Shown here: one piece after another, positions 11,691 through 19,422 of the stretch | Position numbering within the stretch: the first letter of the stretch is position 1 | Layout of the letters: every line of letters begins with the position of its first letter | Virus record (IMG/VR): IMGVR_UViG_3300025070_000196 | Location: 1 to 26,281 of that record | Direction: 5' to 3' (one strand) | Origin: a virus | Length of the DNA stretch: 26,281 bases | The notes under the pieces: generated by a model | Seen by the model: the letters and a program-made list of their open reading frames with translations, nothing else | The model's database searches: none | What the model was told of the DNA's origin: nothing | Translations under genes and position numbers: made by a program

Positions 11691-14546
11691 TTAGAACCCC
11701 GTTGCAACGTAATCAAACAGCCGGTCAACACCTGTGTCGCTGCTATCATAAAAATTGATAGTGAAGCCGGTTGCTGATTTACTTGTTATAGCATAATAGT
11801 CGCCGCTTTGCATATCCCCGACCGATATAGACACCGCCAGCAGCGTTTTAAATGGTGTTGTGAACGTGATTGCTTTTGCACCAGTTCCAGACTGTATATC
11901 ATTGTCGCTTTCAGTGCGGGTCGGTAGCTGCACAGATGCCTCTAACTCTTCAATGGCTGGCGTTTCATCGCTCTCATCTGTTGATAGTTCAGCCTTAAAC
12001 CGCAAAGCGCGTGCGGTGTAACTGCCAACAATGAATGGCCGGTATGCTGTCCAAGTTGGCGATCCAGCCGGATCATCTGTGGTCGTGCTAACAAATAGGT
12101 CAACGTCTGTTGCACCGCTTGTCGGCGTGCCGCCGTGTTGTGATAGTTGTGACACCTTTAGATTTGCATTGACTGTGCCGGTATATGTCGCGGTCAAATC
12201 GATATAATTAGCAAAATCATATGTGCCGGTTGATGCAACAAACCCGCCACCGCCATCAAACAAGCCAGTGGCATCATCAAAATTGCCGGTTGCACTATCA
12301 AACAAAATGCTGGTGTCTAGCTGTAACTTATCATTAACGACCACAACATCTGTTTTTGTGCCAGCAAATGCGGTTTGCTCAACGACCTCATCAACAAAAT
12401 TAAAGCCAGCAATCGCATCAACAAGTGCCACACTGCTTGCCGCGTTCTGTGACACTTTGCCAAATTTGTCGACTGCCTTACAGAAATATGTGCCAGTCAT
12501 TGCTGGTACTGTCACGCTGTTTGCAGGTCGTGACACCTTTTTAACAATGGCGCGGGTGTTGTTGTATGTTGCGCCGGTCGTCAGCGGTGAATGCCGAATG
12601 ATGTAATGCGACAGATCATCATCTGTAACCGGCGTCCACGTCAGATCGGCTTGCTGGCCAACGATATTGACGCTGAAATTGGTGACATCAGATGGATCAG
12701 TGGCTTTGCCCGTGACTGTATGTTGCACATCAGTAAATGGTGATCTGGCAAGCGTTCCAATACCGCGCACGCGAATATCATAAACTGTGTTGGTTTTAAC
12801 ATTAGGTATTGTAAAAGTGCCGCTGGATGAATAGCCAACAGATATATATGTGCTATCTGTGCTTTCTTTATATTCAGCTTCAAAATTAACCGTCAGTGGA
12901 TTTGTGCTTGATGCCGTGACTGTAATGACTGACACTGGCTGCTGATTAACCAAATCAATATCTTCAGATGTTGTCACCGTAGGAGCGGGCAGCGTGAACG
13001 GGTCTGGCAAGTTTGTATTGTCAAACGCAAATGTTTGTTCTTCGGCATCCCAATCAAACACCGCGCTGTTTAGTTCACGCAATGTCAAATCGACACCGAT
13101 GACCGGCTGATCATTCGCACCAACATCAACCGCTAACGACCATTCGCTGACCTCAAACACCTTGCTACTAAAACCAAGCCGGTCATTTGTCACCATAACT
13201 GTGTCACCGACCGACAGCTTGAATGCTGATATGGTGCAAGGCATTGTCATTGTGATCTGTTGCCGGTTGCGGAAAAGCGCAATCTTTGCCAAGCGTTGCG
13301 CCATAGCTGGATCAGTCGTAAATGGCAGATCATAATCTAAAAACTTGGTTTCGCCGCCATCTTCGGTGACAAACGCGCTTGAAATATATGCAGGATAATC
13401 AGTTGGCGTGTAAAACCGGCCATCCGCACTTGTTGATGCCGGTGCAAACACACCTTTTACCGCATTGTAGTTGTCGCGTGCGCTGCGCCGCGTTTGCAGG
13501 GATATAGCCCCGCGCAAATCATTTTCATCAAGCGTAATTGTTGGCGCAACATATTTGGCGACCTTCAAATAAAATTTTCCGTTTGCGAAATGAATAGTGC
13601 CGCCGCAACTTGTCAAAAGCTGTTCTAATACCTGTTTCGGGCTTTGATTGGTGTTGAAGCTGCCGTGTATTTCATAACGATTTTGCGTGCCGCCGCCGGA
13701 TAACGTTATCTGTTCATCACAAATGTCAGCCGCAGTTTCAAAGCTATCATCATCGATTTCTGTGCTATCCGCACCAAACCCATATGTGTCATTAGTCAGA
13801 TAGTCGCGTATTGCCAACGCAGGGTTTGATGAAAAAGCAGTTGTACCATCGCGCGGGTCATACAGCTTTTTGCCAGATACTTGCATTGACACATTTGGCA
13901 AGCCGGTCGGGAACACATCGCGGTCATATTCAAATCTGACATAGACTGATGCAATACCTTGCAGCCGATGGTTGCTTGTCCATTTGCTGCTTGCTGATAC
14001 CAGATCGCTATATGCGGTTTGCGTTGTTGTGCCAGTCTTTTTAGCTATTTTGACCTTGTTTCCATTATAGGGTGCCGTAATGACCGCGCCAAGCGTTTCA
14101 CCGGCAGATGGCGCAGATACAAACTTTTCATTTAAATAAAATCTGCCGTGGCTTTCTATTTCGTGCGACGCAACCGCCAGAACCATATGCAAAAATTTGT
14201 CATCGTTTGTGGTTTCAATAAACACAATGGTGCCACCAACACGAACAGTGCCATAAATGACATTCCGTGGCTGTACTGGCTGTTTAATGTTTTGTGTGCG
14301 CTTTATGCCGTTTTGTTGAAAATCGCCAAGCGAATACGAATAACTTGGTATTTCTGGCTTCGGTGCCAGTGCTTGGCTGGCAACACTAAGCGCAGCGGTC
14401 GCTGCTGCCGAAACGCCAAATGCTTGCAATGCAGTCAGCCCAAGTATTGTGCCGCCTGTTGCATAGGTCAGGCCAACTGTTGCCGCCGCAGTGATCAGCG
14501 TCACGGGGTTTGTTATTGCTTTCACGAAACTTTTAAAAAAGCTCAT
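11691..14546 (-). CDS. Tail tip / host-specificity protein, gpJ-like
   Basis: This is the largest gene (951 residues). A hydrophobic Ala/Gly-rich segment at about residues 15-60 precedes the J-type hub region: IKQPVQPRNVIYGTVRVGGTIVF, ASHEIESHGRFYLNEK, and NPALAIRDYLTNDTYGFG near residue 240. From about residue 510 on there are fibronectin-III-like units, including NTVYDIRVRG and PSDVTNFSVNIVGQQADLTW. The C-terminus is a beta region ending in a 90-residue block with TTPFKTLLAVSI. gpJ-type proteins form the central tip and contact the receptor. Gene order (after the L- and M-like genes and before the fibres) agrees. Confidence 0.82.
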   Translation of the reverse strand: MSFFKSFVKAITNPVTLITAAATVGLTYATGGTILGLTALQAFGVSAAATAALSVASQALAPKPEIPSYSYSLGDFQQNGIKRTQNIKQPVQPRNVIYGTVRVGGTIVFIETTNDDKFLHMVLAVASHEIESHGRFYLNEKFVSAPSAGETLGAVITAPYNGNKVKIAKKTGTTTQTAYSDLVSASSKWTSNHRLQGIASVYVRFEYDRDVFPTGLPNVSMQVSGKKLYDPRDGTTAFSSNPALAIRDYLTNDTYGFGADSTEIDDDSFETAADICDEQITLSGGGTQNRYEIHGSFNTNQSPKQVLEQLLTSCGGTIHFANGKFYLKVAKYVAPTITLDENDLRGAISLQTRRSARDNYNAVKGVFAPASTSADGRFYTPTDYPAYISSAFVTEDGGETKFLDYDLPFTTDPAMAQRLAKIALFRNRQQITMTMPCTISAFKLSVGDTVMVTNDRLGFSSKVFEVSEWSLAVDVGANDQPVIGVDLTLRELNSAVFDWDAEEQTFAFDNTNLPDPFTLPAPTVTTSEDIDLVNQQPVSVITVTASSTNPLTVNFEAEYKESTDSTYISVGYSSSGTFTIPNVKTNTVYDIRVRGIGTLARSPFTDVQHTVTGKATDPSDVTNFSVNIVGQQADLTWTPVTDDDLSHYIIRHSPLTTGATYNNTRAIVKKVSRPANSVTVPAMTGTYFCKAVDKFGKVSQNAASSVALVDAIAGFNFVDEVVEQTAFAGTKTDVVVVNDKLQLDTSILFDSATGNFDDATGLFDGGGGFVASTGTYDFANYIDLTATYTGTVNANLKVSQLSQHGGTPTSGATDVDLFVSTTTDDPAGSPTWTAYRPFIVGSYTARALRFKAELSTDESDETPAIEELEASVQLPTRTESDNDIQSGTGAKAITFTTPFKTLLAVSISVGDMQSGDYYAITSKSATGFTINFYDSSDTGVDRLFDYVATGF

Positions 14547-15104
14547 CTAACTGCCCCAAGTGATCTGTTTATCTTGCAAGCTGGCGACCATTTCCAAACC
14601 CTTGTCGCTTGGGTAATCAATTTTTTGATCTTCGCTTGTGTAACGTCTAGTCCGGCTGCGATCTAAATCAATCAATCTACTTTCTGCGCTGACGTTGATG
14701 TTAGCTGTTGCGCCAGCATCTTCGATGGTCATCACATCCATACGACCGCTGAACATTGTATATGGTGTGTCTATGATCGCACCGCTGTCATTCAAAAAGC
14801 CAAAAAACACTTTTAACGATCTGCCTTGATAGTTTTCTGACAACGCGGCAGATACCAAACTACTGTCTAAACCAGATAACGTAATATTCACGCCATTAGC
14901 TTGCACTTGGCTTGTCTCTGCAATTTCGCTTAAATTAAGATAACTGGCAGACCCCACATATGTTTCACTGTCAATCGTGATGTCACCGTAGCCATTCCAG
15001 ACCGTAACAAGACCGCCATCAAAATCCATACGCACAGCAAAAAACGGCTGAACTTCACCAGCCGCCAATTCAGCTTCAAAGTTAGTGCCAATCGATCTAG
15101 CCAT
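14547..15104 (-). CDS. Minor tail protein, tail-tip assembly (gpL-position)
   Basis: This 185-residue protein is rich in beta structure: FFAVRMDFDGGLVTVWNGYG, then YVGSASYLNLSEIAETSQVQ and VNITLSGLDSSLVSAALSEN, ending SEDQKIDYPSDKGLEMVASL. I recognise this as a common tail-tip protein of siphoviruses (DUF2163-like), found beside gpJ homologues; it probably forms part of the baseplate hub. It lacks a visible iron-sulfur Cys set of the lambda gpL type. It abuts the gpJ-like gene without a gap. Confidence 0.65.
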   Translation of the reverse strand: MARSIGTNFEAELAAGEVQPFFAVRMDFDGGLVTVWNGYGDITIDSETYVGSASYLNLSEIAETSQVQANGVNITLSGLDSSLVSAALSENYQGRSLKVFFGFLNDSGAIIDTPYTMFSGRMDVMTIEDAGATANINVSAESRLIDLDRSRTRRYTSEDQKIDYPSDKGLEMVASLQDKQITWGS

Positions 15105-15734
15105 TTACAACGCCTCAACTGCACCGAATGCCATTGAATAGAAACCGGCTGTGTCAATATTCCAATTGTGCGTGGGTGTTGATAACCGAAAAACGCCTTT
15201 TGCATCAGTGACGACAACTGTTGCGCCATCAGCCGGTGACGACCGCAGATCAGGCCAAATCGTCAATGTAGCTTCACCAGATGCGTTGCTGTTGACATCA
15301 TCTAGCACTTTGTAAAGCTGTGCAGTGCCGCTGCTACCTAGTTGAATATAATCACCCGCCAGCAGATAGCCTGTGGCAGACGCTGGAAGCCCGTCTATGG
15401 CCAGTTCGTCACCTGTCTGGCTTGCACCGTTCACGACCGGCGTGCCAGCCGCTGACGCCGCACTGCCGCGCGGTGTTGCGGCATTCGGATCGCCAAGCAA
15501 AAACGTGCCAAACCCGCCATATTGCTTCATAAAAAATGTGATCCATTGTTCGGCATCTGCGCGTTTCATTAGTGGCAAATTTATGTCAGCTTCCCAGCGT
15601 TGACCTTGGTGGCGGTAAACCGTTAGCTTATAATTGTATGGTGATGTCGTAACGCCAACAGTGTTGACTGCGGTCAGACTGACTGTGGCTACGTTTGTGT
15701 TTGTTGGGGTCGATAGTGGGTAAGTGATCGCCAT
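15105..15734 (-). CDS. Minor tail protein, distal-tail-like
   Basis: This 209-residue protein has an N-terminal beta domain (VYRHQGQRWEADINLPLMKR) and ADAEQWITFFMKQYGGFGTF, followed by LLGDPNAATPRG and a second beta domain ending WNIDTAGFYSMAFGAVEAL. This type is common between the tape measure and the tip genes of siphoviruses and probably forms the ring on which the tip is built. It starts 3 bp downstream of the tape-measure stop codon and ends next to the L-position gene. Confidence 0.62.
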   Translation of the reverse strand: MAITYPLSTPTNTNVATVSLTAVNTVGVTTSPYNYKLTVYRHQGQRWEADINLPLMKRADAEQWITFFMKQYGGFGTFLLGDPNAATPRGSAASAAGTPVVNGASQTGDELAIDGLPASATGYLLAGDYIQLGSSGTAQLYKVLDDVNSNASGEATLTIWPDLRSSPADGATVVVTDAKGVFRLSTPTHNWNIDTAGFYSMAFGAVEAL

Positions 15735-15736
15735 AA

Positions 15737-17350
15737 TTACACCCCAAATGCCGCGCTAAATGAACCGCCGCGCCGCTTTGCGTCCAATACCGCGCCTTTC
15801 GCTGCTTGTGCGATTTGCGGCAACATATTCGTCATTTCCGCACGCACCGTCTGTTGCACGCCGGTCGATACATTAATGTTTTGATTTATTGTAACACCGC
15901 CGCCAATCTGGTTGTTTGGCACGATGCTTCCAGACTGGTTCGGCACAAACAATTCGCGGCCACGTTCGCCGACCATATAAGGCGTGTTTTTATTGACCTG
16001 ACCGCCCATTGCGCGGGGTGCAGGGTAATACACACCAGCAGTGCCAGCACCGCCGCTGATGCCCCCGCCGCCGCCAAATATACCGCCAAATACACCACCA
16101 AGCGCACCAGCTAAAACGCCGGTCACTTGTTGCTGTATTGCCATCCTGATCATATCGCTGATGATGCTTGCAGCCATAGATTTAAACGCATCTTTGACCG
16201 ATGTTGTGCCTTGTATGACGCCAAGCAAACTGTCCTCAAGCCGGTTAAGACCTCGCACCGCCATATTGTCTAACTGTTGCGTTGTGTTGCGTGCTGCTTG
16301 TGCATATTGCTGCAAGCCGGTTTTAGATTTGTTCACAGTAAATGAAACGCCGGTTGCGCTTGCTTGCACCCGCTGAAACCCGTTTGCCAGATTTTGTATC
16401 GGCTGGCTTGCACTATTAGCTGTGTTGATGATGGCTTTAATATTACCGTCAGCGTCCATCACAGCTTTGCCAGCGTTTTCCATATTGAACACGATGCGAT
16501 CAATATCTTTTTCTAGCTTTTCTCCAAATGTAAATTTGTCCATCTCAACGCCAACGGTCTTGGCCAGATCGACAATGCTATTAAGAAAATCACGCAGCTT
16601 GCCAATAGCCGCGCTGATGACCTTCAACAAATTTACGATGATAAATTCAGATATTTTAGCTAATGCTGGCAAAAATGTTGCGGTGATTTGATTGCCGATA
16701 GATTTTAAAACTTGACCTAATTTGTCGAAATTATCATTTGCTGTTTCAACGGCTGCGGCTTGGTTTTCGGTCAGTTCTATTGTGACCGCATTAAACTGTT
16801 CGCGCAGCTTGTTTACTTCTTCACTGCCGTTTTGCAATGTGTTGATCAGGTTGACACCAGACCGGCCAAACAAATCAAACGCAACCCGCACGCGGTCAGC
16901 GGGGCTTTCGATCTCTTTCAACCTGTCAGCGACCGTGTTCAGCAATTCATTTGTCGGTCGCAGATTACCGGCGGCATCAGTCACGCTAATACCCAACGCC
17001 TCAAACGACCGCAAACCAGTGCCGATGCCGGTGCTGGCTTCAGAAATAGACCGATTGAAGCGTGTCAGACCTTTTTCAAGTTCTTCGGCTGACGCACCCG
17101 TCTGGCTGGCGGCAAATTGTAACGATTGCAGTTCATTGACGGTAAGACCCAAACGGCTTGACGCTTTCGCTAGGTCGTCAATCTGACCAGCCATAATCTT
17201 CAGACCGGCGCCGACGCCAAGTGCCACCAATGCGCCTTGCACGCTCATTATAGAGCGTCTGACGCGGCCTAGTCCGGCAGCAACTTTGCCAAATGCACGC
17301 TGCGTTTTGTCAATGGCCGTAATTTTAAATCTAAGATTTTGATCGGCCAT
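15737..17350 (-). CDS. Tail tape measure protein
   Basis: This 537-residue protein starts FKITAIDKTQRAFGKVAAGL and is mostly helical with ALGVGAGLKIMAGQIDDLAK, LTVNELQSLQFAASQTGASA and later FLPALAKISEFI. Near the C-terminus are a Gly-rich run and the signature PYMVGERGRELFVP, common in lambda gpH-type tape measures. The length sets that of the tail; at about 0.15 nm per residue, roughly 80 nm. ATG 17350 has AAGGTG upstream and overlaps the end of the frameshifted chaperone by 20 bp, as usual for this gene pair. Confidence 0.88.
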   Translation of the reverse strand: MADQNLRFKITAIDKTQRAFGKVAAGLGRVRRSIMSVQGALVALGVGAGLKIMAGQIDDLAKASSRLGLTVNELQSLQFAASQTGASAEELEKGLTRFNRSISEASTGIGTGLRSFEALGISVTDAAGNLRPTNELLNTVADRLKEIESPADRVRVAFDLFGRSGVNLINTLQNGSEEVNKLREQFNAVTIELTENQAAAVETANDNFDKLGQVLKSIGNQITATFLPALAKISEFIIVNLLKVISAAIGKLRDFLNSIVDLAKTVGVEMDKFTFGEKLEKDIDRIVFNMENAGKAVMDADGNIKAIINTANSASQPIQNLANGFQRVQASATGVSFTVNKSKTGLQQYAQAARNTTQQLDNMAVRGLNRLEDSLLGVIQGTTSVKDAFKSMAASIISDMIRMAIQQQVTGVLAGALGGVFGGIFGGGGGISGGAGTAGVYYPAPRAMGGQVNKNTPYMVGERGRELFVPNQSGSIVPNNQIGGGVTINQNINVSTGVQQTVRAEMTNMLPQIAQAAKGAVLDAKRRGGSFSAAFGV

Positions 17351-17821
17351 CGTCTGTCACCTTAAAATAAGCAAACCACTCATTTAATTCACTTAGGGTC
17401 AGATCTTCGATTTCACCCTGTGTTTTGTGCAAACGATCCGCCAAGGCCATCATATTTAGCCGCAGCGGATCTTGCTTTAGTTTTTTTCAGCGTCCTCGAC
17501 AGTATCAACATCGCCAAACATCTTACCAGCAATGTCACTAATCAGCGTCACACTCTCTTTCATAAGATACATTTTATCTTCAAGTGTGAATAGACGCTTG
17601 CCATCAACATCTTCAGCTTTTGCAATAATCAGATCAATCATACCCGTGATCGTCATATTGTTTAGAAAATCTTTGTGTTTTCTTTGCAGCTTGTCGATGT
17701 CTCCGGCGGTAATGGGCGCACAGTATATGATCAACGCATTGTCATCTTCGCCCCACTCAACAACTTCGATCTGTTTACGCTGCAACGCACGCCGCGCTGC
17801 GATCTGTTCTCCCAAGCCCAT
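17331..17821 (-). CDS. Tail assembly chaperone, -1 frameshift product (gpGT-like)
   Basis: If ribosomes slip at 17480-17486, reading continues for 49 codons to TAG 17331-17333, giving a 163-residue fusion. The added part, starting LKQDPLRLNMMALADRLHK and containing EIEDLTLSELNEWFAYFKV, is the typical gpT-type segment that binds the tail tube protein in known phages, while the gpG part binds the tape measure. The extension has no start codon of its own with a ribosome-binding site. Both products are needed in a fixed ratio in lambda. The frameshift is predicted, not measured, but the site, frame and domain all agree. Confidence 0.82.
17477..17821 (-). CDS. Tail assembly chaperone, short form (gpG-like)
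   Basis: This 114-residue protein starts at ATG 17821 with GAGG 6 nt upstream. It has a beta start (QIEVVEWGEDDNALIIYCAP), the helical DIDKLQRKHKDFLNN, then VDGKRLFTLEDKMYLMK and an acidic C-terminus, as in phage tail assembly chaperones. It ends EDAEKN with TAA immediately after the slippery sequence. It lies between the tail tube and tape measure genes, the conserved position. It is not part of the mature virion in known systems. Confidence 0.85.
   Translation of the reverse strand: MGLGEQIAARRALQRKQIEVVEWGEDDNALIIYCAPITAGDIDKLQRKHKDFLNNMTITGMIDLIIAKAEDVDGKRLFTLEDKMYLMKESVTLISDIAGKMFGDVDTVEDAEKN
17480..17486 (-). promoter_or_regulatory. -1 ribosomal frameshift site A_AAA_AAC
   Basis: Read on the minus strand, the zero frame is GAA AAA AAC TAA. 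The seven bases A-AAA-AAC are the classic X_XXY_YYZ slippery heptamer in the correct phase, directly before the zero-frame stop. The -1 frame stays open for 49 codons with gpT-like sequence. Confidence 0.85.
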
Positions 17822-17832
17822 TATTTACCTCA

Positions 17833-18222
17833 TCAAGTTACGGTTGTTTCAGTCAGACCGCCGGTGCCTTGAAAACTGTATGTGGCAGTCACGATACCGT
17901 CAGATGATACGCCAACAGACCGGCTGGTGACAATAGCTGAACCGGTCAGCTTGTGGTCGCCCGATGTATTGCCTTCCATCTGCAAGTTCAGTGTGATGCT
18001 TGAACCGGCTGTGCAGTTATTGTGCGCGGTGTCGGTGTCATCAAAATAGGTTTCAACGCTGCCGCTGAAATCGGTGAATGATGCTTTGTATGTTTTAGCA
18101 GTATCACCCATCGCTGTATCTTCGATTGTGTCTGCGGTTTCATCTACAGAAAAGCTGATCACTTCAGCCATAGCGTCTGTGCCGATAAGAACGACACCCT
18201 CGTTGCCTTTAAAAGTTGCCAT
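17833..18222 (-). CDS. Major tail tube protein
   Basis: This 129-residue protein is almost all beta: MATFKGNEGVVLIG, VISFSVDETADTIEDTAMGD, then FTDFSGSVETYFDDTD and SITLNLQMEG, ending in TYSFQGTGGL. This is the tail-tube fold pattern of TP901-1/HK97-like siphoviruses. ATG 18222 has AGGAG 8 nt upstream, one of the two strongest ribosome-binding sites in the genome, as expected for an abundant virion protein. It precedes the chaperone and tape measure genes. Confidence 0.85.
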   Translation of the reverse strand: MATFKGNEGVVLIGTDAMAEVISFSVDETADTIEDTAMGDTAKTYKASFTDFSGSVETYFDDTDTAHNNCTAGSSITLNLQMEGNTSGDHKLTGSAIVTSRSVGVSSDGIVTATYSFQGTGGLTETTVT

Positions 18223-18234
18223 CGGTTTGTCTCC

Positions 18235-18678
18235 TTAAGCGGCAGTTTCAACGTCATTTTCAACGGTGCGATATTCGACCGTTACAGTAAACCGACCCAC
18301 GGCTACCGGCTGTTCGCCATCACCCGCAAAATCAGCTTCAAACGCGGTGATCTGTGCATCTTTAGCCACACCACCAAGCGTTATATCTGCGGCAATGGCC
18401 TCTTCGACCTCAACCGCTATAGTGTCAAGCGTGTTGTCATAGTTCGACACGCCTTTAACGTATGCTTCAACAGCAACGTCCAAAACCCTGTTCACAGAAC
18501 GTGGCAAGCCGATTGTATCATATTCGCTTGCTTCGCTCTTTGTGTATATGCACAAAGCTGGCAGGTTTGTTTCCTCAAGCGGGAATATCCGGCTGCGGAA
18601 TACATTGCTGCCCGTTGTTGCCAACCCTGTCAGCGTGGTCACGATGTCATCGCGTATCTGTTGCCTAACGTGGGTCAT
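18235..18678 (-). CDS. Tail terminator, gpU-like
   Basis: This 147-residue protein starts VRQQIRDDIVTTLTGLATTG, then NLPALCIYTKSEASEYDTIG, VLDVAVEAYVKG and LDTIAVEVEEAIAAD, closing with RFTVTVEYRTVE. This order is the gpU-type tail terminator: helix, strands, helix, strand. The protein caps the tail tube to set its length and joins it to the head. Its size is close to lambda gpU (131). ATG 18678 overlaps the preceding stop as ATGA. Confidence 0.75.
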   Translation of the reverse strand: MTHVRQQIRDDIVTTLTGLATTGSNVFRSRIFPLEETNLPALCIYTKSEASEYDTIGLPRSVNRVLDVAVEAYVKGVSNYDNTLDTIAVEVEEAIAADITLGGVAKDAQITAFEADFAGDGEQPVAVGRFTVTVEYRTVENDVETAA

Positions 18679-18971
18679 TGTTTCTCTAATACCAGCGTGG
18701 TCATACCAGTGCCGTCATCTTGCACAATCCGCATCGTATAGGCCACCGCACTGATCGTGATAGTGTCGCCTTCAGCGGCTGTGGATACATCTGCGGTGCG
18801 GCAAACAAAGCGTGGCTGTTGTAGGGCAAACCCAACACCGCCACCAGCGTCAACCTCGACAAAATCATTGTCAAATATGCCATTCACTGTGCCGCCGTCA
18901 TAAGTAGCAGCAACGCCAAAATCATCAACGCCAATAAATATGGCACGATCATCTGCGCTTTCAACCGCCAT
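18675..18971 (-). CDS. Head-tail joining protein, gpFII-like
   Basis: This 98-residue protein starts at ATG 18971, overlapping the upstream stop as TGATG. The sequence FGVAATYDGGTVNGIFDNDF, then QPRFVCRTADVS, GDTITISAVAYTMRIVQ and DGTGMTTLVLE is the pattern of the FII-like head-tail joining family (lambda FII is 117 residues). It attaches to the filled head's neck and forms the docking site for the tail. It lies just before the gpU-like gene. Confidence 0.78.
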   Translation of the reverse strand: MAVESADDRAIFIGVDDFGVAATYDGGTVNGIFDNDFVEVDAGGGVGFALQQPRFVCRTADVSTAAEGDTITISAVAYTMRIVQDDGTGMTTLVLEKQ

Positions 18972-19162
18972 CAATCATCATCCTGATCAGCTATTTTAGC
19001 TGTTTTGGCTATTTTAGCTGACCACTGTTTTGCATATCCGCGATCAATCAGCTTTTGCGCTTCATCTTCACGCACATCGTGATCTTCACCGGCCAGCATT
19101 ATGCCTACAGACCCAGCTTGGCAGTCTTTGATCACTGTGATTTTCATATATCTATTTGGCAT
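18971..19162 (-). CDS. Small head-region protein
   Basis: This 63-residue protein has a short beta start (MKITVIKDCQAGS) and HDVREDEAQKLIDRGYA, a pattern common in small phage proteins encoded between the capsid and head-tail joining genes, where its function is not known. The end is a short in-frame repeat (AKIAKTAKIADQ) with an acidic tip. ATG 19162 overlaps the upstream stop by 11 bp; ATG 19147 is an alternative. Neither has a clear Shine-Dalgarno. Confidence 0.6.
   Translation of the reverse strand: MPNRYMKITVIKDCQAGSVGIMLAGEDHDVREDEAQKLIDRGYAKQWSAKIAKTAKIADQDDD
18990..19020. repeat. Short tandem repeat inside small head gene
   Basis: GCTATTTTAGCTG occurs at 18990-19002 and 19008-19020, an 18-bp in-frame period encoding the Ala-Lys-Ile unit at the C-terminus of the small head protein. 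It is probably a recent slippage duplication. Confidence 0.6.
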
Positions 19163-19370
19163 TTTTCTTTGTGTTCCGCTTGACTAGGCTGCTGGCTGAT
19201 TTCTTTGTCAAACCCACAGCGCGATCAGTGATACCAACTTTATCTTCGTAAACCTCAACGCGGCCAGTGTTCACCAGATCAAGGCCAATATTATCTTCGA
19301 CCTCAACAATATCACCGATGTTATATGACACGCCTTTGATCAGAATGTTTCTTTTGCATTTAATCTTCAT
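19152..19370 (-). CDS. Small basic head-region protein
   Basis: The gene encodes 72 residues from ATG 19370, which has GGGG about 6 nt upstream. The first half is beta (MKIKCKRNILIKGVSYNIGD, then IVEVEDNIGLDLVNTGRVEV), reminiscent of small SH3-like phage proteins. The second half is a Lys/Ser-rich tail (KKSASSLVKRNTKKNAK). It is the first gene after the hairpin that follows the capsid gene. A head-decoration or completion role is possible, but no family is certain. Confidence 0.55.
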   Translation of the reverse strand: MKIKCKRNILIKGVSYNIGDIVEVEDNIGLDLVNTGRVEVYEDKVGITDRAVGLTKKSASSLVKRNTKKNAK

Positions 19371-19386
19371 CAAAATCCCCTATGGG

Positions 19387-19414
19387 TAAAACGGGGCAGC
19401 CGAAGCCGCCCCGT
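19387..19414 (-). terminator. UUCG-capped hairpin after the capsid gene
   Basis: On the minus strand two 10-base arms (19414-19405 and 19400-19391, one G-U pair) close on loop TTCG and are followed by TTTAC. The stem is almost all G-C. It starts 9 nt after the capsid stop. The U-run is short, so partial termination or protection of the capsid mRNA 3' end is as likely as full termination. The downstream genes are late and must still be expressed. Confidence 0.72.
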
Positions 19415-19422
19415 CATTTGAT

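Noticed and set aside
12223-12606. Plus-strand frame of 127 codons opposite the gpJ-like gene
   Set aside because: It has Ser/Thr/Pro-rich antisense composition and no ribosome-binding site, and lies inside a well-supported tail gene.
16722-17186. Plus-strand frame of 154 codons opposite the tape measure gene
   Set aside because: It is the antisense shadow of a repetitive helical gene, with no leader or family pattern.
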